DNA from: Gemmatimonadaceae bacterium
GTDB taxonomy: Bacteria; Gemmatimonadota; Gemmatimonadetes; Gemmatimonadales; Gemmatimonadaceae
DNA: 64,000 nt
Reading direction: 5' to 3'
Assembly (NCBI GenBank): GCA_024710705.1
Contig: JANJUF010000062.1
Coordinates: 1-64,000, forward strand
The notes beneath the pieces are model-generated. The model had not been told where the DNA came from. It did no database searches and was given only the letters and a program-made list of their open reading frames with translations. Below are positions 15,733-22,737 of the stretch, in pieces (position 1 is the stretch's first letter; each line of letters starts with the position of its first letter). Made by a program: the position numbers and the translations under genes.

Positions 15733-18700
15733 GTCGCCGCTGGCGACCGCTGGCCGAAGAGCAGTGCGCGGACGCGGTCGCCGATGCCGTGGGCGATGAG
15801 ATAGACGCAAGGCACCACGAATAGCGTCAGCGCCGTGGAGACGGTCAGGCCGCCCACCACCGCGATCGCGAGCGGGCGCATCAGCTCGCCGCCCTCGCCG
15901 AGGCCCAGTGCCAGCGGGAGCGTCCCCACGAGCGAGGTGAACGTCGTCATCATGATGGGGCGCATCCGGGCCGCGCCGGCATCGATGATCGCCTGCGCCC
16001 GCGTCACGCCAGGCTGGTCGCGGTACCCCTCGGCGAACTCCACGAGGAGAATCGAGTTGTTCACCACGATGCCGGCCAACAGGATCATGCCGAGGATCAC
16101 CGGCGCGCTGAACGGCGTGCCGGTGATGAGCAGGATGCCGAGCACGCCCATCATCGCCAGCGGGACAGCCATGAGGATGACGACCGGATTGACCACGCTC
16201 TCGTACTGGACCGCGAGCACGACGAAGACAAGGAAGATCGCCAAGGCGATGACGAGGATGAGCTGCTGGTTGCTCTCGTCGATGGCCTCCTGTTCGCCGC
16301 CGATGATCAAGCCGTAGCCGTCCGGGAGTTCGAGGTCGGCGAGGCGGGCGCGGATGGAATCGGTGACGGCGCCGACCGTGGCCTCGGCGGTGATCACGTC
16401 GCCGTTGAGCTGGATCTGGCGGCTCTGGTTCACGCGGGTGATGCCGTTTGGCCCGAGCACGGTGCGCACGCTGGCCACATCGCCAAGGCGGATCGCCGGC
16501 GCGCCGCGCGTGGCGACCAGCGGGATGTCCGCGAGGTCGGCTTCACTCTGGAAGCGTCCACGCGGGAAGAACACGCGCACATCGTACTCGAAGTTGCCTT
16601 CGGCGTAGCGCGTGGCGATGGTCCCGTCGAGCGCGGTGCGGATGGTCTGCCCGACCTGCTGGACGTTCAAGCCGCGGGCGCGGGCGCGCTCACGGTCGAG
16701 TTCGATGGAGAGCAGCGGGCTGCCTTCGTCCACCGGATTCTGGAAGTTCTCCAGTCCGGGTACGCCCTGCAGTCGCCGCGAGATGGCCTGGCCGATCTCC
16801 TGCAGCGTGAGGATCTCGTCGCCCAGGACGGCGATGGACACCGCCTCGCCCGAGGAAGACGTGCGGAGACCGCGAATGCGCGGGGGGCGGACCCCGACCC
16901 GCGCGCCGGCGAAGCCACGGGCGTTGATGGAGTCCTGCAGCGTCCGGACCCAGGCATCGGCAGACATGGACCGCTGCGAGACGGGTGTGAGGAGGATGTC
17001 GAGCGAGCCGCGCCCGGCGTTGGCGGAGCTGGAGCCCCCGAAGAGGAAGCCACCCGCCGTCGCGAAGACGGCCTGCACGTGGGGCATGGCCTGCACCATG
17101 CCTTCAATCTCCTGCGTCAGCCGGTTGGTCTGGGCCGGCGTGGCGCCGGGGGGAAGCCGGATGAAGGCGCCCACCGAGCCATCGTCCACCTGCGGGAGAA
17201 ACTCATTGGGAATGGAGCGGGAGCGCGCGAAGAGGAGTCCGGCCACCACCAGCACGCTGGCGAGCACGACCGCCTTGTGCTTGACGGTCCATGCCGCCGC
17301 GCCGCGGTAGCGCCCGATCACGCGGTCAAACCAGTGGTCAAACCCAACCAGGAAGCGATTATCCTCGAGTCCGCTCTTGAACTTCACCTTCCCCAGCTGG
17401 GCCGCGAGCATCGGTACGAGCGTGAGCGCCAGCGGCAGCGAAGCCAGGATGGCGAACGAGATCGTGAGGATGAGCTCGCGGAAAATCAACGCCGCGAGTC
17501 CCACGATCAGCAGGAAAGGCGCGACCGACGCGAGATTGGTCGTCGTCGAGGCGATGACGGCGCTGGTGACCTCGGCGGCCCCGACGTGGGCGCCCTCCTC
17601 CGGATCCAGGCCGTCTTCCTCGCGCCTCCGGTAGATGTTCTCCAACATCACGATCGCGTTATCGAGCAGCAGGCCGGTCCCGAGCGCCAAGCCGCCCAGC
17701 GACATGATGTTGAGCGTCAGGCCACCAAAGCCCATCATCACGAAGGTGGCCATGATGGCGAGCGGAATGGACACCGCGATGATGAAAGTCTTGCGGATCG
17801 ACCGCAGGAAGACCAGCACGACGATCATCGCCAGGAACGCCCCGATGAGCGCGGAGTTCCGCACCGAGCTCAGGGCGTCGCGGATGAATCCGGACTGGTC
17901 GAAGGTGACTTGGTAGCGAATGTCGCGCGGGATGAACTGCGATGACGCGAGGCGCCGCATCTGCGCTTCGACGCCGTCCACCACCTGAACGGTATTGGAT
18001 TCGGGTTGCTTCTGGATGCCGATGCGGACGGCCGGCGTGCCGTTGAGCCGGGCCCAGAAGCGCTGGTCGGCGGCGGTGTCCCGGACGGTGGCGACCTCGC
18101 TGAGAGGCACGCGCGTCCCGCCGGCTCCGGTCAGCAACACGCCGCGGATGTCCTCGATGCGCGTGAAGCGCCCGGTGGTACGGCTCACGATCTCGCGATC
18201 CGGGGCAATCACGCGCCCGCCGGCGATGTTCTGGTTCTCGCCGGCCAGGCTGCCCAGCACGTCACTGACCGCGAGCCCAAAGCTGCGGAGGCGCTCGGGG
18301 TCGAGTTCCACCTGGATCTCGCGCACGAGTCCGCCGGAGATGTCCACCGACGCGACGCCCTCGACGCTCAGCAGCTGCGGTCGCAGGCGCTGGTCAATCC
18401 ACTGGCGCAGCGAGACGAGGTCGCGCTCACTGGATGAGAACGCCACCTGGTAGATCTGCATCTGCGAGGGGTCTGACTTGCTCACCACCGGCGCCGAGGC
18501 TTCGACCGGCAAGCGCGAGCGCACACGCTCCACCGCCGTGGCCGCGTTCTGCAACGCGATGTCCACGTTGGTGCCGTAGGAGAAGTTGAGCTCGACGCTC
18601 ACGCTCCCTTCGTTCACGTTCGTCTGGAGGCGCTCGAGACCCTCGACCGTCGACAGCGCCGCCTCGAGAGGCTTGGCGACAGTCTCCTCGAGCACCACCG

Positions 18701-18884
18701 GCTCAACGCCGGGGTTGCCGACGTTCACCCGGACCTGCGGGTACACGATGCGAGGCAGGAGGTCCACCGGGAGCCGCCCGATATACACGACGCCGAGCAC
18801 CAGCAGGGTGCTCGTGAGCATCAGCGTGCCAACGGGGCGGCTGATGGCCCAGCTGGAGATGCCGCGGCGATGATGGATGCTCAT
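15702..18884 (-). CDS. RND-family efflux transporter, inner-membrane subunit (HAE1/AcrB type)
   Basis: The 1060-residue product has the full RND layout: an N-terminal helix (SRPVGTLMLTSTLLVLG), two large periplasmic halves, and two sets of transmembrane helices. Residues corresponding to the AcrB proton relay differ: helix 4 reads LLLDNAIVMLEN (DN rather than DD) and helix 10 reads GIVVNNSILLVEFA (no lysine). This pattern is common in broad HAE1 branches. It is encoded directly after its adaptor with an ATGA overlap; no TolC-type outer-membrane gene is adjacent. The 3' end overlaps apt. Substrate is unknown. Confidence 0.92.
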   Translation of the reverse strand: MSIHHRRGISSWAISRPVGTLMLTSTLLVLGVVYIGRLPVDLLPRIVYPQVRVNVGNPGVEPVVLEETVAKPLEAALSTVEGLERLQTNVNEGSVSVELNFSYGTNVDIALQNAATAVERVRSRLPVEASAPVVSKSDPSQMQIYQVAFSSSERDLVSLRQWIDQRLRPQLLSVEGVASVDISGGLVREIQVELDPERLRSFGLAVSDVLGSLAGENQNIAGGRVIAPDREIVSRTTGRFTRIEDIRGVLLTGAGGTRVPLSEVATVRDTAADQRFWARLNGTPAVRIGIQKQPESNTVQVVDGVEAQMRRLASSQFIPRDIRYQVTFDQSGFIRDALSSVRNSALIGAFLAMIVVLVFLRSIRKTFIIAVSIPLAIMATFVMMGFGGLTLNIMSLGGLALGTGLLLDNAIVMLENIYRRREEDGLDPEEGAHVGAAEVTSAVIASTTTNLASVAPFLLIVGLAALIFRELILTISFAILASLPLALTLVPMLAAQLGKVKFKSGLEDNRFLVGFDHWFDRVIGRYRGAAAWTVKHKAVVLASVLVVAGLLFARSRSIPNEFLPQVDDGSVGAFIRLPPGATPAQTNRLTQEIEGMVQAMPHVQAVFATAGGFLFGGSSSANAGRGSLDILLTPVSQRSMSADAWVRTLQDSINARGFAGARVGVRPPRIRGLRTSSSGEAVSIAVLGDEILTLQEIGQAISRRLQGVPGLENFQNPVDEGSPLLSIELDRERARARGLNVQQVGQTIRTALDGTIATRYAEGNFEYDVRVFFPRGRFQSEADLADIPLVATRGAPAIRLGDVASVRTVLGPNGITRVNQSRQIQLNGDVITAEATVGAVTDSIRARLADLELPDGYGLIIGGEQEAIDESNQQLILVIALAIFLVFVVLAVQYESVVNPVVILMAVPLAMMGVLGILLITGTPFSAPVILGMILLAGIVVNNSILLVEFAEGYRDQPGVTRAQAIIDAGAARMRPIMMTTFTSLVGTLPLALGLGEGGELMRPLAIAVVGGLTVSTALTLFVVPCVYLIAHGIGDRVRALLFGQRSPAATQEKLTSVST

Positions 18885-20023
18885 GGGCGGGCTCCGGCAG
18901 CCGGGACGGCGCGCGGCGTGGTGGTGGTCTCGGGGCGCAGCGGCTCCACGATGCGCACGGCGGCGCCGTCGCGGAGCAGGGCATTGCCCGTCGTGATGAC
19001 CGTGTCGCCGAAGGCGACGCCGTCCAGCACCTCGACCCGTCCTTCGATATCGGTACCGACGCGCACGCGGCGGCGCTCGGCACGCCCATCGCGGATCACG
19101 TAGACGCTCTGGGCGCCAGCCGCCCCGACGACGGCGCGGGTCGGTACGACCAGCGCCCCTTCGCGCTCGGCCAGCGACAACGTGACCCGGACGCTGTAGC
19201 CCGGCCGCAGTCCCTCGAGGTCACGGCCGGTGATGGCGACCTCGACGGGCACGAGCCGGCTCACGCTGTCGGCAGCGGGGAAGATTCGGCGGATGCGGCC
19301 CGCCACGCTGCGACCGAGTGCATCAACATCCACGCGGACGGCGGCGCCCGGGTTGAGGAACGGCACCTCCAGCTCCGACACCGGCAGCTGCGTGACCAGC
19401 GTGGCGACATCGGCGATGGTGAACATGCGCGTCGCACCGCCCACCACATCGCCGGCCTGCACGAATCGCTGCATCACCACGCCGTCGATGGGTGCCAGGA
19501 TGCGGGTGAAACCGACGCGCGTCTCGAGCTGCGAGACCGTCGCCTCGGCCGCCACCAACGCGGCCTGATCACGCTCATACTCGGCGGCGGTGATGACCTG
19601 ATTGTCGCGCATCTGCGTGGAGCGCTCCGCGGTGGCGCGCGCGAAGGTCAGGTTGGCGCGGGCGGCGCGGAGCTGGGCGTCGAGCTCGCGTGAATCCAAC
19701 TCGGCGAGCAGGTCACCGCGGCGCACCCGGGAACCTTCCTCGACGGGGACGCGAAGCAGGGCACCGGCAGTCTGGGAGGTGACGCCGACCACCCGCAGGG
19801 GGGAGAGCTGGCCAGTCACGAGGCTGGTACGCGCGATATTCACGCGCTCCACGGTGGCGATTTCCACCGGGGTGATCTGGGGGCCGCCGCCTGGGCCGCC
19901 GCCGGGGCCGCGATTGGCCCCCGGGGTTGCCGACGAGGCGTCGCTGCCGCAGGCCGCCAGCCCGGTGAGAAGCACGAGGGCCGCTACGCGGGTAGCGGCG
20001 GGAGGGATATAGAACGGGCGCAT
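18881..20023 (-). CDS. RND efflux periplasmic adaptor (membrane fusion protein), lipoprotein
   Basis: The 380-residue product bridges the RND pump to an outer-membrane channel. It has a lipoprotein signal (ALVLLTGLAACGS, cysteine about residue 26), a glycine/proline linker, and then the HlyD/AcrA pattern. The first lipoyl half contains VPVEEGSRVRRGDLLAELDS, followed by a helical hairpin and the second half (GFTRILAPIDGVV, then GDVVGGATRMFTIAD). The C-terminus is proline- and threonine-rich. It is first in a two-gene operon with the pump and divergent from tRNA-Arg. Confidence 0.92.
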   Translation of the reverse strand: MRPFYIPPAATRVAALVLLTGLAACGSDASSATPGANRGPGGGPGGGPQITPVEIATVERVNIARTSLVTGQLSPLRVVGVTSQTAGALLRVPVEEGSRVRRGDLLAELDSRELDAQLRAARANLTFARATAERSTQMRDNQVITAAEYERDQAALVAAEATVSQLETRVGFTRILAPIDGVVMQRFVQAGDVVGGATRMFTIADVATLVTQLPVSELEVPFLNPGAAVRVDVDALGRSVAGRIRRIFPAADSVSRLVPVEVAITGRDLEGLRPGYSVRVTLSLAEREGALVVPTRAVVGAAGAQSVYVIRDGRAERRRVRVGTDIEGRVEVLDGVAFGDTVITTGNALLRDGAAVRIVEPLRPETTTTPRAVPAAGARP

Positions 20024-20084
20024 GGCCGGGAGGAAATCGATGTCGAGGGACGCGAAACGCTGTGCAGGTCATACGTTTGGGGAC

Positions 20085-20121
20085 GCCGAATCGTTCATAT
20101 GCGTCATTATGTTTGAGGTGC
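20085..20121. promoter_or_regulatory. AT-rich divergent promoter region between efflux adaptor and tRNA-Arg
   Basis: This stretch is clearly richer in A and T than its surroundings and holds CATTAT, TATGTT and, on the other strand, CATAAT-like hexamers. It must contain the start signals for the tRNA and possibly for the efflux operon. I cannot assign a matching -35 box for either. Confidence 0.35.
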
Positions 20122-20195
20122 GCCCCCGTAGCTCAGGTGGATAGAGCGACGGTTTCCTAAACCGCAGGTCGGCGGTTCGAGTCCGCCCGGGGGCA
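20122..20195 (+). tRNA. tRNA-Arg (anticodon CCT)
   Basis: The 74-base sequence folds as a cloverleaf. The acceptor stem is GCCCCCG with CGGGGGC, the D arm GCTC...GAGC, the T arm GGCGG TTCGAGT CCGCC, and the discriminator base A. The anticodon loop TTCCTAA places CCT at positions 34-36, decoding AGG. The outermost anticodon-stem pair (A with C) is a mismatch. CCA is not encoded. Confidence 0.93.
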
Positions 20196-20273
20196 TCTGC
20201 GCGCAGGGGACTCTCGAGCGACTCGCGGGGCTGAGCTACAGACGGCCGCGGCCCCTCGTTAGCTTTCAGCAGC

Positions 20274-20294
20274 GCTCCCGGATGGACCGGGAGC
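20274..20294 (+). terminator. Stem-loop downstream of tRNA-Arg
   Basis: GCTCCCGG, a 5-base loop ATGGA, and CCGGGAGC form a perfect 8-bp hairpin 79 bases past the tRNA. No T-run follows, so it could equally be a processing or leader structure for the downstream gene. Confidence 0.4.
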
Positions 20295-20331
20295 CTCCCG
20301 TGGCTTCACCTCGCACCACTCCAGATCCGTT

Positions 20332-20985
20332 ATGACCAAGACCGGCGACGCGGCCCTTCCGCCACTCGACCTCGAATCGTCCTCCGTAGCTGACCTGGTG
20401 CAGCGCTACCAGCGTCCCCTGATCATCGGTGCCATCGTCGTTGCTGGGCTTGGGGTGGGCGGGTGGCTGTACCAGCGGTCGGCGGCGATCCGGGAGATTC
20501 GGGCCGCCGAAGCGCTTGGCCAAGCCGAGTCCGCGTACAGCACCGGGGGCGTGGCCGGGGCGCAGACGGAGATGGCGAAGATCATCGCCCGATACAGCGG
20601 CACGGCGGCCGGGGCGCAGGCGGCCGCACTTTCGGCGCAGTGGTACTTCGAGGCGGGGCAGGTGGATAGCGGGCTGGTCCAGCTCGAGGCCGGGTTGCCG
20701 AAGGCGCCCGCGTTCATGAAGTCTGGGCTCCTTGCGTTGCGGGCGGCCGGCAAGAGCGCCAAGGGCGAGTTCGCGGCAGCAGCGGCCGACTTCGAAGCCG
20801 CAGCGTCAGCCGCGCAATTCCGTCAGGAGGCGGACCAGCTACGCATGCAGGCCGCTCGGGAGCACGTCGCGGCTGGTCAGCTCGAGCAGGCGCGAGCGAT
20901 CTACAACGACATCTCGAGTCGCGAGGATTCGTCTCACTCCGTTGAAGCGCGCCTAAGGCTCGGCGAGATAACAGCTAAGAGCTGA
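20332..20985 (+). CDS. YfgM-like TPR membrane protein
   Basis: The 217-residue product has a cytoplasmic N-terminus (about 27 residues), one transmembrane helix (PLIIGAIVVAGLGVGGWLY), and an alanine-rich TPR-like helical domain to the end. This matches the TPR_21/YfgM family, whose E. coli member associates with SecYEG and periplasmic chaperones. No strong ribosome site precedes the ATG. It is a single-gene unit, followed by two hairpins and converging on dapF. The family assignment is good; the function here is inferred. Confidence 0.72.
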   Translation: MTKTGDAALPPLDLESSSVADLVQRYQRPLIIGAIVVAGLGVGGWLYQRSAAIREIRAAEALGQAESAYSTGGVAGAQTEMAKIIARYSGTAAGAQAAALSAQWYFEAGQVDSGLVQLEAGLPKAPAFMKSGLLALRAAGKSAKGEFAAAAADFEAAASAAQFRQEADQLRMQAAREHVAAGQLEQARAIYNDISSREDSSHSVEARLRLGEITAKS

Positions 20986-20989
20986 TCAA

Positions 20990-21037
20990 TTCAAGCATTA
21001 CTTGAAGTATTTCGGGCCCGGCGATCAGTCGGGCCCG
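20990..21037 (+). terminator. Two hairpins in the convergent YfgM-like/dapF gap
   Basis: TTCAAG-CATTA-CTTGAA (20990-21006) is followed by CGGGCCCG, nine bases, and CGGGCCCG (21013-21037), a strong GC stem followed by CGCTGTTTGG. The second hairpin is the likelier terminator of the plus-strand gene, although the T-run is weak. Confidence 0.55.
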
Positions 21038-21130
21038 CGCTGTTTGGGCACTGACTCCGCTTCAGCTGTCGCGATGGAGGCTCGAAAATCGGACGGGGAG
21101 CCGCCCACTCCGGACAATCTACCAACTACG

Positions 21131-21146
21131 CATAATATGTATTATG
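21131..21146. other. AT-rich inverted repeat CATAATATGTATTATG
   Basis: CATAATA and TATTATG are a perfect 7-base inverted repeat around a TG centre, in an AT-rich patch between convergent genes. It resembles an operator or a -10-rich promoter patch, but no gene starts nearby on either strand. Apart from this and the two hairpins, the 205-base gap shows nothing recognisable. Confidence 0.4.
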
Positions 21147-21190
21147 TATTGTTGCTTTGGGGATAACCGGCCGATTTCCACTGGCTGACC

Positions 21191-22009
21191 CTAGAGCTCG
21201 CGAAGCAGCCCCTCAAAAACGATCCTCCCCTCCCCAGCCAAGGTTGGTTTGCGGGCCCCAGAGCCTGAGGAATCGCCCCCCAGGCGCACACTCAGCACGC
21301 GCCCGGAGCGAGTCCGCAGGTCGGTCGAGTCCCCGGACTCTCCCCACGCCTTCAGCAAGGCGGCGGTGGCCACAGCGCCGGTTCCGCAGGCCAGCGTCTC
21401 GGCCTCGACCCCCCGTTCGTACGTGCGCATCGCCCACGTGCCGTCTGCGTCCTTGGCCACCCAATTCACGTTCGCGCCGGCCGGGAGACTGGGGTGGTAG
21501 CGCAATTCTGGGCCCCGGTCCGCCAGCGGAATGAGCCGGAGGTCGGAGGTCCGGACGACGAGGTGCGGAACGCCGGAGTTTGCGAACCCGAGGGCCGATT
21601 CCCCCACGTGCCTGGAAATGCCGGCGTCAGGCCGCAGCCCGGTGATGGCCTGCAGCTCGACCTCCGGACGGCCGCCCACGATCCGCCCGCTGATGCGCCC
21701 CGCCCCGGTTTCGAAGCTCAGCCCGTCGGCGTGGGCGAGGCCGAGTTCGGTGGAGAGGCGGACGGCACAGAGCGACGCGTTGCCGCAGAGTTCCCCTTCG
21801 CTGCCATCCCGGTTGAAGTAGGCCAATGCGAAATCGGCGGTCGCCGATCGCCGGAACACGGCCACGCCATCCGCCCCAACTCCCGTGTGCGGCGCGCACA
21901 CCTCCCGCACGAAGTCTGGGTCCGTCGCTCGGGCGCCGCTCGCGGGATCCCCGACCCCGTCCACGAAGACGAAGTCGTTGCCGCTTCCGGACATCTTCCA
22001 GAATCGCAT
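21191..22009 (-). CDS. dapF: Diaminopimelate epimerase
   Basis: DapF converts LL- to meso-diaminopimelate for lysine and peptidoglycan. The 272-residue product has the family N-terminus MSGSGNDFVFVDG and two catalytic cysteines: ELCGNASLC and LACGTGAVATAAL. The first loop reads CGNAS where most homologues read CGNG; the cysteine itself is kept. ATG 22009 is preferred over the ORF-track start at 22054, which would overlap the upstream gene. It is the last gene of the glycosyltransferase cluster, five bases after the polyprenol mannosyltransferase-like gene. Confidence 0.92.
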   Translation of the reverse strand: MRFWKMSGSGNDFVFVDGVGDPASGARATDPDFVREVCAPHTGVGADGVAVFRRSATADFALAYFNRDGSEGELCGNASLCAVRLSTELGLAHADGLSFETGAGRISGRIVGGRPEVELQAITGLRPDAGISRHVGESALGFANSGVPHLVVRTSDLRLIPLADRGPELRYHPSLPAGANVNWVAKDADGTWAMRTYERGVEAETLACGTGAVATAALLKAWGESGDSTDLRTRSGRVLSVRLGGDSSGSGARKPTLAGEGRIVFEGLLREL

Positions 22010-22014
22010 GCCGG

Positions 22015-22737
22015 TCACACGCGTCCCGTGAGCGCCCACCAGCGGAGCCGCCACACCATGAAGATCGCCTCGCGCACGATGTGACCGGACATCTTGCTCT
22101 CCCCCTCAGTGCGGTCGGCGAACACGATGGGAATCTCCACCGGCCTGAATCCCTTTCTCACCGCCCGGAAGGACATCTCGATCTGGAAGGCGTAGCCGTT
22201 CGAGCGCACGTCCTCGAGGTCGATAGCCTGCAGCACGCGTCGGTGAAAGCACTTGAAGCCCCCCGTTGCGTCCCAGAGCTTGAGTCCCGTCACCAGCCGC
22301 GCATAGATGTTGGCCCCGTAGCTCAGCAGCAGCCGGCTGATGGGCCAGTTCACCACGGTGACCTTTCCGTTGAGGTACCGCGAGCCGAGCACGAAGTCGG
22401 CGGACTCGGCGGCCTCGAGGAACTGCGGCAGGTGGTCCGGATCGTGACTGAAGTCCGCATCCATCTCGAAGATCAGCTCGTAGTCGCGCGCGAGGGCCCA
22501 GCGGAATCCATCGCGATACGCGGTGCCCAGTCCCATCTTGCCGGGTCGGCGCATGAGGTGCACGCGCGGATTGGCCTCCACGATGCTGGCGACGACATCG
22601 CCGGTGCCATCCGGGGAGTTGTCGTCCACGATCAGGATTTCGAGGCGGGCGTCCTTGGCCAGCACGCGCTCAATCAGTACCTCGACGTTCGCCCGCTCGT
22701 TGAAGGTGGGCGTGATGACGAGCGCGCGCTCAGGCAT
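22015..22737 (-). CDS. Polyprenol-phosphate mannosyltransferase-like glycosyltransferase (DPM1 type)
   Basis: The 240-residue product is a GT2-fold enzyme of the dolichol-phosphate mannose synthase type. It shows VITPTFNERANVEVLI at the N-terminus, the nucleotide-binding IVDDNSPDGTGDVV, and the metal-binding FEMDADFSHDP, then GSRYLNG. It has no C-terminal transmembrane anchor, like the soluble DPM1 branch. It would transfer a sugar from a nucleotide sugar to a polyprenyl phosphate at the cytoplasmic face; the sugar is inferred from the family. Its start overlaps the end of the YfhO-like gene by eight bases. Confidence 0.88.
   Translation of the reverse strand: MPERALVITPTFNERANVEVLIERVLAKDARLEILIVDDNSPDGTGDVVASIVEANPRVHLMRRPGKMGLGTAYRDGFRWALARDYELIFEMDADFSHDPDHLPQFLEAAESADFVLGSRYLNGKVTVVNWPISRLLLSYGANIYARLVTGLKLWDATGGFKCFHRRVLQAIDLEDVRSNGYAFQIEMSFRAVRKGFRPVEIPIVFADRTEGESKMSGHIVREAIFMVWRLRWWALTGRV

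Noticed and set aside
20122-20195. tRNA-Arg as an attachment site for an island
   Set aside because: The 3' end of the tRNA is not duplicated nearby as far as I can see, and the downstream genes are ordinary chromosomal genes.
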